From: Macrothele yani
Taxonomy: Eukaryota; Arthropoda; Arachnida; Araneae; Macrothelidae
Reading direction: 5' to 3'
Assembly (NCBI GenBank): GCA_039090855.1
Contig: CM077016.1
Span: 54,237,936 to 54,301,935 of the forward strand
Length of the DNA: 64,000 nt
The notes below the pieces were generated by a model. The model was given only the letters and a program-made list of their open reading frames with translations, ran no database searches and was not told the DNA's origin. A program made the position numbers and the translations under genes. This document shows positions 32,525 through 43,690 of the stretch, piece by piece. How positions within the stretch are numbered: position 1 is the stretch's first letter; every line of letters starts with the position of its first letter.

Positions 32525-33769
32525 ACTATATTGCCAAACGTCACCAGATACCTAGAAGAGAAACACAACATAGCATTTATTGACATACATTAGTACGGTG
32601 TCGGTTCACCTTTGGCCTTAATGCATGCGCTGACCCTTCGAGACATGCTTTCGACAAGATTTTGGAACACAGCGATAGGTATGCGCTTCCATTCAGTACA
32701 TAATGCTGCCGCTAACTGTTGCGTAGTAGTAGGCCTTGGTTCCAAACTTCTTATGCGGCGCTCTAATTCATACCATAGGTGCTCTATGGGATTAAGATCA
32801 GGGCTCTGTGCTGGCCAGTCCACACACGATACGGAATTATCATCAAACCATGCCGTAACAGTCCTTGCTTTATGGCTCGGTGCATTATCCTGCTGGTAGC
32901 AACAAGGCTCGGTTCCACAGTATTGTCACAGAGTTGGTAGGGCATAATTGCCCAGAATATCGAGGTAGACTTGTTGGTTAACAGGGTTGTCCACGATAAC
33001 CAATGGGCCGGGACCATACCACGAAAACACCCCCCACACGAGTACACTAACAGCTCCAAACTTGAACGTAGGAGAAGTACACTCTGGTAAATAGCATTCC
33101 CTCGGCTGCCGCCATACCCACACACGGCCATCAGACTGATGGATCGTGTATCTGGATTCATCAGTCAATAGGACCCGTTTCCATTGATCTACAGTCCACG
33201 ATAAATGTTCTTTACACCATACTAAACGACGAGTAGCATTCCGAGTGGAGATGAAAGGCTTATTATGAGCAGCCGCACGACCACGGTAACCCATGGAATA
33301 AAGTTCTTTGCGAATGGAACGTGTACATAACGAGGTTCCAGCATTTTAACTCACTTGTACACTGAGGTCTTGTACACTGAGGTCGTCGATTAGCAGTAAC
33401 TACTCTCCTGAGGCTTCTACGTCCTCTATCACTGATTTTCTTTGGTATGTCGGTACGTTTTGCTGCTTCAGGCACGCCATGTGTCTTCCACTTATTCAGT
33501 ATATCCAAAACAGTTGACTTGGGTATGTTTAAACCTCTAGGTTTCTCTTATGAACAACCCACTAATATAACACACGACAATCTTTCCTTTCTCAAAGCCA
33601 GTTCTCTCCCACCGCGACATTTTTCACTCAACCTCACAGCGCGATATGATCGCGGTCCGCTGCAAGCTTGTTTTTGTACCGTTTTCAGATGTACCGCGCA
33701 TCTTAACAACGCAGCGGATCCGTTCATTTGCTTTTGAAGGGGTGTCCGGTGACTTTTGTCAATATAGTG
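32525..33769 (-). mobile_element. Tc1 element, family T6
   Basis: Ends CACTATATTGCCAAACGTCA and a slightly different inverse (TTTTGTCAATATAGTG). The left side has TA; the right side has TT, a mutated duplication. Length 1245 bp. Related to 40624-41844. Confidence 0.87.
32590..33560 (-). pseudogene. Tc1 transposase pseudogene (T6)
   Basis: A weak N-terminal part lies at 33263-33508 (ILNKWKTHGVPEAAKRTDIP). The frame 32926-33294 has GYRGRAAAHNKPFIS, LLTDESRYTIHQSDGRVWVW and GAVSVLVWGVFSWYGPGP. A stop or shift near 32930 precedes QQDNAPSHK (second D), and 32590-32823 gives WPAQSPDLNPIEHLWYELER with the glutamate, ending GEPTPY. About three lesions. Confidence 0.85.
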
Positions 33770-33978
33770 TTTGTTAGAAGGCAGCTCGGAACGCGAAATT
33801 TCTAACCCCAGTTAACCTCGGTGTTAGTTAATCTTTGTCATTTGTACTGCATCCACTGGTGTCGGGTGCCAATTGTTCAGTGCTGTGTGGGAGTACAGAA
33901 ATCGAAGCACTTGCTATTTCGGATGCACAAAATTATCTTCTACATAAAATTCTCCGTAACGGCATTTGAAACATACTA

Positions 33979-34650
33979 GGGGTGTTCAAATGAAAAGGTA
34001 CGAAACGTCATAAGAACGTAACCGTTAACATATTTGCCTATGCCGCTATGGGAGAACGTAACGACACATCTAGGGATGCGATTGGAGTCGCCGGCGTGGA
34101 TCGGAGCATGCGCGGGCGCCCGCATGCGCAGAAGAGAGCAGAGGCTCTTATAAAGAGCGCCGTCCAATTGACTACTTGTTGAATTCCTCCAGCACAGACG
34201 AACCATTAATTCCGATGTGTACTGTGAGACACTCCGAAGCCTACGCAGGTCCATCAAGAACAAAAGACCGGGGCTGCTCACGGAGGGTGTGGTTCTGCTC
34301 CATGATAACGCGCGTCCACACGTCTCCAGGGTCACACACGCGGAACTGGCGAAGTTCCAGTGGGAGCAGCTTGACCATCCGCCCTACAGCCCGGACATGT
34401 CGCCCTGCGATTTCCATGTGTTTGGTCCCCTGAAAAAACATCTGAAAGGGAAGCGCTTCCACTCGGACGACGAACTCAAGGACGCTGTGCAGGACTGGGT
34501 CTCGTCACGGCCACAGGAATTCTGGGAACAAGGAATCCTTCGGCTCGTTAATCAATGGGATCGTTGTGCTACGGCCTATGGTGTATACTTTGAATAAAGT
34601 CTTCATTTATACCCACAGTGTCGTTTCGTACCTTTTCATTTGAACACCCC
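33979..34650 (+). mobile_element. Internally deleted mariner
   Basis: Inverted ends of about 28 bp, perfect by eye (GGGGTGTTCAAATGAAAAGG start), with TA on both sides. 672 bp, half the normal 1.3 kb: the 5' leader is joined to the C-terminal part of the transposase. The right end lies 66 nt downstream of the MTTP exon E donor, on the opposite strand. Confidence 0.88.
34200..34597 (+). pseudogene. Mariner transposase C-terminal remnant
   Basis: From 34217 the frame reads LLTEGVVLLHDNARPHVSRV with the second catalytic aspartate, then PPYSPDMSPCDFHVFGPLKK with the third, and ends YGVYFE. DD34D type. The DNA-binding domain and the first aspartate are deleted, so it cannot encode a working enzyme. 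The surviving C-terminal frame is clean. Confidence 0.85.
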
Positions 34651-34716
34651 TAGTAACAGTGGGACAAAATATTTTCATAGAGCAGAACCAAACAATCAAA
34701 GGCAAATATACATTAC

Positions 34717-34814
34717 CATCTGACGACTTTACTGATTCCTCTGCTGCTTCATTGAACGATTTGCCGCTTACAGTCTGAGCACCAGAATTTTCACTTTCCA
34801 GTGATAATGACGTT
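34717..34814 (-). CDS. MTTP: MTTP exon E, end of barrel
   Basis: The exon is 98 nt: one base completing a lysine codon from exon D, 32 codons, and one base of the next codon. It encodes TSLSLESENSGAQTVSGKSF then NEAAEESVKSSD, matching the MTTP segment KLELKTTEAGPRLMSGKQ. The acceptor is a pyrimidine-rich tract ending CACAAAG, a less favoured AAG type. The donor is ATG|GTAATG. A deleted mariner ends 66 nt downstream of this donor. The other frames hold stop codons. Confidence 0.85.
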
Positions 34815-35039
34815 CTTTGTGAAAAAGAAAACAACAGAAATTATCTTTGGGCTGTATGTATAATTTAAACATATATTCCATTCTTAAAAAAACATGCATA
34901 ATTTTCAGCATTCGAATGAATCTGATGTGGTCCGATTCAGTTCATAAATTTGCACTGAAAGAGTCAAGTTTTACTAATAAATTTCGAAAGTTCAATGGCG
35001 AAATATTTTAATCATCCGTGAATTTGAACAGCGTTCTGA

Positions 35040-35150
35040 CATTAGCTCAACTATTTGTTATGTGCAAAAGTTTTACCCGTTTTTTAGTAGCGAAAAAGTT
35101 TAAATTGTTTTGAATAAATGACATCTTTATTCTTTTACATACTTGCCATT
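35040..35150. repeat. Mariner end fragment
   Basis: TATGTGCAAAAGTTTTACCC matches the presumed left terminus of the mariner at 42588. Solitary. Confidence 0.45.
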
Positions 35151-35151
35151 A

Positions 35152-35580
35152 TTATCTATGACCAAAACTCTGAAGAATTCTGCCAACGTTTTCCTCTGAA
35201 ATACGTGGTCGGCCGTTACTCTTCCCTTTACAAAGACATCCTGTTTCTACAAACTGCCTATGCCACCTCCTTATGCTCTTAGCATCTAGAGGAGTACGTT
35301 TGTAGCGATTACAAAACATTCTCTCCACTATAACAACAGAATGACACTTTTCAAACTCCAGCACGCAAAACGCCTTTTCTGCTGCGGTCGCCATTTCTTC
35401 CCACTGGCTTTGGCGCACGGACAGCTCACTTTCCTATGTCACCATAGCAACACAGCAGTAGGTTCCAATAAAATTCTCAACTTCCTTCTTTCTTGTGTAG
35501 GGATATCAGCTCTCTATTTATCTTCATAAACACATTATTGTTATTTGTAATCGGGGCAATCATTTTGAATTACCCTGTGT
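35152..35580 (-). pseudogene. Fragment of a DUF4817-type transposon gene
   Basis: Minus-strand frame of 88 codons: EKAFCVLEFEKCHSVVIVER, then SIRRWHRQFVETGCLCKGKS and NGRPRISEENVGRI. This helix-turn-helix domain is common at the start of mariner-like genes in arthropods. The upstream part up to 35580 resembles the 5' end of such an element (ACAGGGTAATTCAAAATG). The catalytic part is missing. Confidence 0.65.
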
Positions 35581-36125
35581 AATAAATAGCTGATGTACAA
35601 AATAGGGAGAGGAGAAGAAATATCATGTGCCACAATAAACAAAATTCATGCGGTATGATATCCACAATATCCGATTTCGCTACGGAACTTCAAAATTCGA
35701 CAGACGGTTGAAGTTTAAAAGTCAATGAAACCTGAAGTATTCTCACCAATCGCGCTTATTACAGGTAATTTCTCGTCATACGGATAAGGAAAAAGTGAGA
35801 ACGGAGTTTTTCCGTTAATATACGAAAGGAATTACAGAAAGGTTTTTGAAAATTCAGAATTTTCGGTTAACACATCTCTATAACTGTAATTTACTGTCAA
35901 TATAAGAAACTTCAGAAAGGTTTCTGATAATTCAAATTTTCCCGTGGTACAAAAAATCGTGAAATTCCGGTTTCTTTCTGTCATTTAACGGAAAACTTAT
36001 CATCATAAATGTGCTTCGTTAATTCACGAAAGAAATGACGGAAATTCACTTGTAAATTTCATTTTTTTTTTTTTTTACAGTGTTACGTTCCAATTCACCA
36101 ACCATATTTTCAATGATCTCAAATA
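35581..36125. other. AT-rich spacer, nothing recognised
   Basis: Short GAAA/GGAAATT-rich repeats and a T tract at 36063-36077. No gene. Confidence 0.3.
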
Positions 36126-37543
36126 CACTGACGGAAAAAAAATCCCAACACCACGAAAAAATAGTTGTAGAGGAATGAAATGGCGGCAATACATTTGTAT
36201 AGGTAACATATTTAATCGATTAAGGTTTCAAGATCACAGCTTAATGTAAGCGCGAGAAGAGCCATTTTAAATGTGAAATGCTGGTACATTAATAACCGGT
36301 GTAACCGCCAGAATGTTGAATGCAAGCACGCAAACGTTCATACATTGTGTCGTACAGGTGCTGGATGTCAGTTTGTGGGATGGAGTTCCATGCCTGTTGC
36401 ACTTGGTTGGTCAATACAGGGACGGTTAATGCTGGTTGGGGATGACGCTGGAGTTGTCGTCCAATGATGTCCCCATACGTGTTCGATTGGTGAAAGATCT
36501 GGTGATCTAGCAGGCCACGGCAGCATGTCGACACTCTGTAGAGCATGTTGGGTTACAACAGCGGTATGCGGGAGAGCGTTATCCTGTTGGAAACACCCCC
36601 TGGAATGCTGGCATCACAACAGGTTGAATCACCAGTCCGACGTACAACTGTACCGTCAGGGTGCGTGGGATAACAACGGCAGTGCTCCTGCTGTCATAAG
36701 AAATTGCTCCCCAGACCATACACCCCAGGTGTAGGTCCAGTGTGTCTCGGCCGCAGACAGGTTGGTTGCAGGCGCTCACCTGGCCTCCTTCTAACCAACA
36801 CACGGCCATCACTGGCACCCAGGCAGAACCGGCTTTCATCATAAAACACAACAGATCTCCACTCCGTCCTCCAATGAGCTCTAGCTTGACACCACTGACG
36901 TCGCAAACGGCAGTGGTTTGGAGTAAGTGGAATGCACGCTACAGGGCGTCTGGCTCGGAGCTGTCCTTCAAGTAACCGATTTGTAACAGTTCGTTGTGTC
37001 ACTGTGGTGGCAACTGCAGCTCGAATTGCTGCCGCAGACGCGGTACGATGCGCCTCGGCCATACGCCGTACACGGCGGTCTTCCCTCTCAGTAGTGCCAT
37101 GTGGCCGGCCGGAACCCGGTCTTCTTGAGGCAGTACCTTCCCTTGCCCACCGCTGCCAACAATCATGCACAGTGGCTACATTCCTGCCAAGTCGTTCTGC
37201 AATATTGCGGAAAGAAAATCCACCTTCTCGTAGCCCTATTACACGACCTCGTTCAAACTCCGTGAGCTGTTGATAATGGCTTCTTCGTCTTTTTAAAGGC
37301 ATTCTTGACTAACATCAACACACTACGTCGAATCTCAACCATAACTAACGCTCACGAACGTTACAGCGCGTATTTACAGCAAACCTGCTTTGCATGTTCC
37401 AAGGGGCGCTACTAGCGCCACACGTATGCGCCGAGCGCGAAATTTGCATAGACGTCATCTTACAGATGTACTCTCACCGCCTACCAACTGTCGTTTATCT
37501 AACACAACCCCTTCTTGGTATTGGGATTTTTTTTCCGTTAGTG
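36126..37543 (-). mobile_element. Tc1 element, family T7, copy 1
   Basis: Ends CACTGACGGAAAAAAAATCC and inverse, TA-flanked, 1418 bp. Copy 2 lies at 61765-63224. Confidence 0.92.
36289..37302 (-). pseudogene. Tc1 transposase (T7), few lesions
   Basis: A 202-codon frame from 37302 holds LTEFERGRVIGLREGGFSFR, GRNVATVHDCWQRWAREG and VVFYDESRFCLGASDGRVLV with the first aspartate. A single-base loss in the GVMVWG loop near 36715 shifts the frame. Then AISYDSRSTAVVIPRTLTVQ, a damaged QQDNALPH-like region near 36570, LSPIEHVWGHH near 36480, and the end IQHSGGYTGY at 36289. About three frameshifts. Confidence 0.88.
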
Positions 37544-37925
37544 TAGATTCTGTTTACATTTTTTCCACTACAGGTGTGTTGCTCCCTTTTGTTTATCCCG
37601 GTAAGGCTGACGTTATAATATAATCGTCCTTCATTTTGTAAGGCGGTGCTGTTTTCCTACATTTTCATTTATCTGGTGCATCATAGTCTTATGCTTTTTC
37701 ACAGGCTGACATCCCTACAAAGACAAAGTATTCGTCAGATCGTTTTTCTTTTAAGAGTGTAGTTATTACTGCGTTTATTACTCTTTGAGCTGCACCCAAA
37801 TCCACAACTTTTGTTGAAAAACCCTTAAATGCATCTCTTAAGCCCTGAATGAATCTCTTAAGCACATCTAAATACAGTGAAATCTTGTGGTTTTGTACGG
37901 AAAAATACCAAAACAATATACTAAC
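37544..37925. other. Intronic DNA, no supported feature
   Basis: A minus-strand open stretch at 37689-37958 (RFIQGLRDAFKGFSTKVVDL) looks exon-like but does not fit MTTP phase or family sequence. Confidence 0.35.
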
Positions 37926-38074
37926 TTCGAATGAACACATATCGCTGGTTTTCTCCACATATTACTTTGCATTCTGAAAACATCTGTACCTTCAGCAGAT
38001 AACACGAAATTGCTCTTCTGTGCCACCAGTTCTATAGTAGTTTCAGAGAACGAAGTGACATTCGCAGACCTAAT
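37926..38074 (-). CDS. MTTP: MTTP exon D, beta-barrel
   Basis: This 149-nt exon is bounded by acceptor GGGCTTTAG and donor GAA|GTTAGT. It encodes IRSANVTSFSETTIELVAQ, then NFVLSAEGTDVF, ending at CVHS plus two bases. In human MTTP the same place reads as SSKATSVTTY, then LAEETHNF. An earlier GTACAG donor inside the exon would also be possible, but only the longer version restores the correct phase into exon E and fills the residues the family expects. The donor GTTAGT is the weaker point of the model. Confidence 0.75.
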
Positions 38075-38622
38075 CTAAAGCCCATAAAAAGAAAATACAC
38101 TCATTAAAAATATTGCATGCAAAAGAGGAAACAAAGCACAAAACTTAAACATATTCAACATTTGAAGTTTACGCACTTCCGTTTAAAAATAAGATTCTCT
38201 ACATTCTTGATGTTACTTGAGTTCAATTTTGTGCAGACGTTTTTCCAGGTGGAAGATTCTGATAACTGTCTGTTCGTGTACTTAACTAGATTGCTTTGTA
38301 AGGAGAATGTTTTAATAACGTGTTGGATTGCATTTTGTCCGAATAACTGTACTTGCGCAACATGCCATTGAGTTCATAAGGTTTGCGACGAGATATATGG
38401 GGGAAAATTGCAACAAAATCGTCATCAGTTATACAAGGAGAGGCATCTGTATTCTACTGACGAACACAACTTTCCTATTAATCCCACAAATGCTAACAGT
38501 GACCGAAATCTGGGAACTGGTCAGCTAGCTCAGTTTCTTATTTCCGATATTACTATTTCCCTTATTTGGAATGGTGGATGACTGCATTTTGATCCTCAAA
38601 GTACACTGTTAAAACTTTTGTT
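38075..38622. other. Unique AT-rich intronic DNA
   Basis: Start of the 11-kb intron between exons D and C. Overlapping ORFs without recognised domains. Confidence 0.3.
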
Positions 38623-38842
38623 TCTCCCCGGTGGCGCAGTGGTCTAAGCGATGGCTCCTGATCCTCCGTCCGAGACGGGTCCGGGTTCGTCAGGCATGGA
38701 TGTTGTGTTTGCCTTACGGCGCTGGCTCTCTCGCTTTCCTGGAACCAGTAGCCCTAAAATAGGGACGGGCGACTGCTTATAGCCCACTGAGTTGCTTACG
38801 GTGGTCGTTCAACCTACAATAAAAAAAAAAAAAAAAAAAAAA
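38623..38842 (+). mobile_element. SINE-A copy (decayed)
   Basis: A box GGTGGCGCAGTGGTCTAAGC. The B box is damaged by a small deletion (GGGTTCGTCAGGC). Ends CCTACAATAAAAA. Confidence 0.85.
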
Positions 38843-38990
38843 GAAAATTTGGGATATGTTACACGAAGAAGTGGTACTACACCACATTTTGAGAAAAGCT
38901 ACACCAATTTGTGGTGTAAGGTAAACCCAGTAATATGGTACAAATTTTCACCACTCATGTTCGAAAGTGGTGCAAAGTTTTACCAAAATA

Positions 38991-39206
38991 GCCGCCCCGG
39001 CGGCGCAGTGGTCTAAGCGATGGCTTCTGACCATTCGTCCGAGATGGGTACGGGTTCGAATACCGGTGAGGCATAGATGTTGTGTTTGTTTTACGGCACT
39101 GGGTCTCTCCCTTCCCTGAAACCAGTAGCCCTAAATTAGGGACAGGGAGACTGCTTATAGCCCTGTGAGTTGCTCACCCCGGTCGTCAAACCCCCAATCA
39201 AAAAAA
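38991..39206 (+). mobile_element. SINE-A copy
   Basis: Moderately diverged, B box GGGTTCGAATACC, end CCCCCAATCAAAAAA. Confidence 0.87.
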
Positions 39207-39368
39207 TTACCAAAATATGATACAAATGTTCAAAAGTGGTGCAGAACTGCACTATTTTTGAACATTTCGGGTGCAGAGTGGCACATGTTATTGTGCATAA
39301 TTGCATCATATTACTGGGATTTCTGTGAATCATATATCGGTGTACCTCTTCTGTTAAAACCCAAATTT

Positions 39369-39591
39369 GCCGCCCCGGTGGCGCAGTGGTCTAAGCGATG
39401 GCCTCTGACCATTCGTACGAAAGGGGTCCGCGTTCGAACCCCGGTTAGGCATGGATGTTGTGTTTGTCTTACGACACTGGCTCTCTCACTTCCGTGGAAC
39501 CAGTGACCCTAAATTAGGGACGGGTGACTGCTTATAGCCCATTGAGTTGCCCATGGTAGTCTTTAAACCTCCAATCAAAAAAAAAAAAAAT
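39369..39591 (+). mobile_element. SINE-A copy
   Basis: B box GCGTTCGAACCCCGG, tail CCTCCAATC plus A run. Confidence 0.9.
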
Positions 39592-39720
39592 TATCGGTGG
39601 CTGTGCTCGAAGTCACATCCTTCTGCTCCGAAGCCGAATGCTTTCCCAATTAAGCTACACCTCCAAGGGCTTATCACTGCTACTTGACATGTGCGTCACC
39701 TCTATAGTACGTCACATATC
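39592..39720 (-). mobile_element. SINE-B type copy, inverse
   Basis: TCCGAAGCCGAATGCTTTCC is the inverse of the tRNA-like core at 25.87 kb. Directly after a SINE-A tail. Confidence 0.55.
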
Positions 39721-39813
39721 TCTCAGAAAGGCTGGGCCACGAAATCACAGGTTCCGGGTCCTCCATAAACCATCTTGAAGTAACTTTTACTAATTCCGGA
39801 CGATGTGTCAAAG

Positions 39814-40033
39814 GCCGCCCCGGTGGCGCAGTGGTCTAAGGCGATGGCCTCTGATCATTTGTTTGAAAGGGGGTCCAGGTTCGAATCCCGGTGAGGCATG
39901 GATGTTGTGTTTGTCTTACGGCACTGGCTCTCTCCCTTCCCTGGAACCAGTGACCCTAAATTAGGGACGGGCGACTGCTTATAGCCCATTGAGTTGCTCA
40001 CGGTGGTCGTTAAACCTCGAATCGAAAAAAAAA
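39814..40033 (+). mobile_element. SINE-A copy
   Basis: Near consensus. B box AGGTTCGAATCCCGG, tail CCTCGAATCGAAAAAA. Confidence 0.9.
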
Positions 40034-40250
40034 ATGTATCGAAGGAACATCACACATTTTTTGAAGAACCTAACTGCCAGACGATCCATTTTTACGTTCG
40101 ACCTTCAATGTGAAACCCAACTTTACCGGTGGCGTCCTCTAATCCCGTCCACCTGCTACGGAGCTAAATGCTTTCCCAAGTAAGCTACGCCGGCAAGGGC
40201 TTATCGCTGCTACTTGTCATGACATGTGCGTCACCTCTGTAGTTAAGTCC
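40034..40250 (-). mobile_element. SINE-B type copy, inverse
   Basis: Homologous in inverse to 25808-26010, with core TACGGAGCTAAATGCTTTCC. Confidence 0.55.
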
Positions 40251-40623
40251 CACTTCTTAGAAGATGGCTCAGCTGGTGTAGTACCACATTTTAGAGCAAC
40301 TTGTCACCAATTCAAGTGTAATTGTAAAACTTGTTTTCAGATCACTTATTTATGGAAAAAAGATTTTCAAAACTGGGTTTCTGTACTGCAGTTAGAAAAC
40401 GTTTCTTTTCAAATCAATTAATAGTATAAAAAAACTGTTCCGATTTTTTTACGTATTTACTCACACACTCGGAATGAGATTTTAATCTCCATCGCTAATA
40501 TTTGCACATGATCTTAATTGCAAGATTGATACATTGGGCCTATTAATGTCGCAATTTGGGCAGTTACACGACATTTGATACTATTTCCATGTGAACAACC
40601 ACAGAAAACTTGAAATATATATA
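40251..40623. other. Spacer, nothing recognised
   Basis: AT-rich, no recognised repeat. Confidence 0.3.
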
Positions 40624-41844
40624 CACTATCTACCAACAAGTAATTGGACACGTATAATAGCAAAGGAAAACGAAGTTTATTCACCTTCAATAGTTAGTTG
40701 GTGGAGCCTCCACGAGCGGCGATTACAGCTGCGACCCTCCGGGGCATACTCTCGACCAGGCGTTGTACGACGGCTAGCGGTATTTTCTTCCACTCGGCTT
40801 GGAGGAGACAGGTCAGTTCCTTCACCGATTTCGGACGGTGGGGGCACACCTTAAGTTGACGCTCCAACTCGTCCCAGAGGTGCTCGATAGGGTTAAGGTC
40901 CGGGCTCTGCGCAGGCCAGTTCATTCGATTAACCCCATTGTCACCAAACCAAGCCATGGTGGACCTCGCAACATGACAGGTGTCATTGTCATCCTGGAAG
41001 TAACATGGGTCCACCCCGTGAAACTGCCACAACGTAGGAAACACATGGTCATCCAAAATGGTGCAGTAGGTCTCGGCGTTGAGTCCACCAGGAGTTGAGA
41101 ACCAAGGGTTCCGCGCCATACCAGGAGAAACACCCCCATAGCATAATTCCACCGCCGCCGAACTTCACAGTTGGCACAATACATTCCGGCAGGAGGCGTT
41201 CTCCAGGCAGACGACAAACCCAGACCCACCCATCTGAACGGTAGAGGGTCAACCTTGATTCGTCGCTCCAGAGAACCTGTTTCCACTGTTCAACGGTCCA
41301 CTGTCGACGTTCTTTGCTCCACGTTAGCCGAGCAGCGCTATTGAACTTGGTGATCAAAGGCATGTGGGCGGCAGCACGTCCATGATAACCGAAGAGATGG
41401 GCTTCCATTCGAATGGTATTCATCGAAAAAACACTCCCGGATGCCTGTTGAAACTCCTCGTGGATGTGGCCCATCGATTTGGTGCGGTTCTTCCGAATTT
41501 CTCTGGCCAGCACCCGTTGGTCTCTAAGTCCCAGTTTTATGGGTCTGCCGGGTCAGGGCACATTCCGACAGTCACCTCTCATCTTCCACTTGCCAATCAC
41601 GTAGGCCACTGTCGATTTTGGGTACTTCAACTCGCTGGATATGTCACGTATGAATCGGCCATTTTTGTAATACCCGACGATTTTACCTTTCTCGAAATCA
41701 GAGAGCTCCGAACTGCGTGGCATCTTGCATGCGACTGGTTGCGTTGTTGTTTCCCACACGATATTTAACGGCGGCCGTGACGTGTATCAGGACCGCAGAT
41801 ATCGTCGATTGGAGGGGTGTCCAATTACTTGTTGGTAGATAGTG
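40624..41844 (-). mobile_element. Tc1 element, family T6-related, young-looking
   Basis: Inverted ends are identical over about 28 bp (CACTATCTACCAACAAGTAA start), with TA on both sides. 1221 bp. The right end abuts a TA microsatellite. Confidence 0.93.
40694..41726 (-). pseudogene. Tc1 transposase, two or three small frameshifts
   Basis: Starts MPRSSELSDFEKGKIVGYYK, with DISSELKYPKSTVAYVIGKW as the DNA-binding helices. A shift near 41555 leads into the frame 41513-41049: FGYHGRAAAHMPLITKF, LWSDESRLTLYRSDGWVWVC (first D), GGGGIMLWGCFSWYGAEP. A second shift near 41110 leads to 41090-40694: CYFQDDNDTCHVARS (second D) and SPDLNPIEHLWDELERQL (E), ending AARGGSTN. All catalytic residues survive. 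Confidence 0.9.
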
Positions 41845-41872
41845 TATATATATATATATATATATATATTTA
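41845..41872. repeat. TA microsatellite beside a Tc1
   Basis: TATATATA tract directly after the right end of the Tc1 at 40624-41844. Confidence 0.9.
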
Positions 41873-41876
41873 TTTT

Positions 41877-42075
41877 TTTGATTAAAGGTTTAACGACCAC
41901 CGTGAGCAACTCAATGGGCTATAAGCAGTCGCCCATCCCTAATTTAGGGTCACTGGTTCCAGAGAAGGGAGAGAGTAAAACAAACACAACATCCATGCCG
42001 CACCGGAATTCGAACCCGGACCCCTTTTGGACGAATGGTCATAAGCCGTCGCATAGACCACTGCGCCGGGCGACA
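41877..42075 (-). mobile_element. SINE-A copy
   Basis: Minus-strand copy with a deletion in the body (GGGAGAGAGTAAAACAAAC) and B box GGAATTCGAACCCGG on the plus strand. Confidence 0.85.
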
Positions 42076-42580
42076 ACATGAAAATTGGAGCAGGGCAATT
42101 TTCATTTGATGCCTGCATGCCGGTTTCATGCAACGTTTACAACACGAATTGTTGTTGACAAGCGATTTTCCAATAATTAAACTTCATATACCTTTTATAC
42201 TGAATGAACTGTTTCTAATCATAGATTATGAAACGCGATCATTGTGAGCTTTTAAATTCGCCTTACGAGCTTTTTTTTTTTTTTTAATATCAATAGACCT
42301 TAACACTGTTTCACACGTTATTATATGTCGTGCTTTCAATGTAGGCCATGCTAAGTAACAAATAGAAATATGAAAAATAACATCAATGTGAATGACTTGA
42401 ATAGTTGGTGCATAAACGACGTGAGGTCCTACCTAAGCACCCGTTTTCCAGGTAGGTGGATTGGTAGACATGCGTTTGTAGCATGGCTAACTCGCTCCCA
42501 CGACATTACACCGGTAGAATTTTTTAATGTGAGACTTTGCTAAATATCGTGTCTGTGTAGCACCACTACCAAGTATTGGG
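42076..42580. other. Unique intronic DNA
   Basis: Nothing recognised apart from a T tract at about 42271-42284. Confidence 0.3.
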
Positions 42581-42587
42581 TATGTGC

Positions 42588-43690
42588 AAAAGTTCTACCC
42601 GTTTTTGTAATAGATGCAAATTGCGATCGGAGTAGTTACGTCACAGATGACGCTCCGATGCCGAATTTTCGGCCAATAAAGCGTGAGTCATTCGTAACGG
42701 AAATCACGGACTGTGTAACATAGCATGAGATAAGGATCACATTAGACATTGTTTACTGTACGAGTTCGATAAAGGCAGTACTGCAGCCGCGGCTTGCCGC
42801 AACATCTGTCAAATGCATGGGGAGGATGCAGTTTATGATAGCAAATATCGCCGGTGGTTTCGGAAATTCCGGGACGGAGACAGAAGCTGTAAAGACAAAC
42901 CACGTCCTGGACGTCCATCCGTGGTTTCTGACGAGGATGTGGAACAAGCCATAACAAATGACGCACATACAACTAACCGTTCAGGAATTAGCGGAAACGT
43001 ATAACACAGAATAACAGTCGAAAGATGGATGCATGCGCTTGGTTTCATCACAAAGTTCGGTAACTGGGTTCTGCACCAGCTTTCTGCAAAGTAACGGGAG
43101 CAGAGAATCCGCACCTGTGTTTCTTTGCGTTCTCGTCATAGAAACGAACCGTTTTGGGGACGAATTGTAACGGGTGATGAGAAATGGATACTGTACCGTA
43201 ATGTAAAGCGGCAACGGACTGTGTGCCAAGGTGTTGAGCCTTCTCCATCGACCTCAAAAGGAGGACTGCATCCCAAAAAGGTTTTGTTGTGTGTTTGGTG
43301 GGATGTCCATGGAATAATCCACTGGGAGGTGCTGGAACCTAACCGAACGATACATGCTGACCTCTACTGCCAACAGTTGGGCAGTTTGCGAGAACAACTG
43401 ACGTCGAAGTGGCCAGCACTCGTCAATCGCAAAGGCGTGACTTTTATCATGATAACGCCAGACCGCATGCTGCTTTAATCACTCGGCAAAAAACACTGGT
43501 CTTTGTTTTGGAAGTGTTACCTAACCCGGCGTATTCCCCTGACCTGGCACCTACTGGCTACCACCTTTTTCGATTGTTAGGAATTAAAGGTATTTCGTGC
43601 TGAGTTGTAAACAAGACGAATTCAAAGCTGTCAAACCACGGTAACTTTTCTGGAGCAGCCAAAGCACACACACCACACTTTACATTTCCT
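42588..43690 (+). pseudogene. Mariner-like transposase pseudogene
   Basis: A possible left terminus TATGTGCAAAAGTTCTACCC lies at about 42589. Coding remnants: DSKYRRWFRKFRDGDRSCKD then KPRPGRPSVVSDEDVE (42813-43004); RIVTGDEKWILYRNVKR with the first aspartate (near 43160); LLCVWWDVHGIIHWEVLEPN; FYHDNARPHAALI with the second aspartate near 43450; and YSPDLAPTGYHLFRLLG near 43540, where the third catalytic aspartate is glycine. At least four frame breaks. No right terminus found. Confidence 0.8.

Noticed and set aside
37689..37958. Exon-like minus-strand open frame with an ATTTAG acceptor
   Set aside because: Exon D joins exon E in exact phase and covers the family sequence without it; no good donor and no MTTP match.
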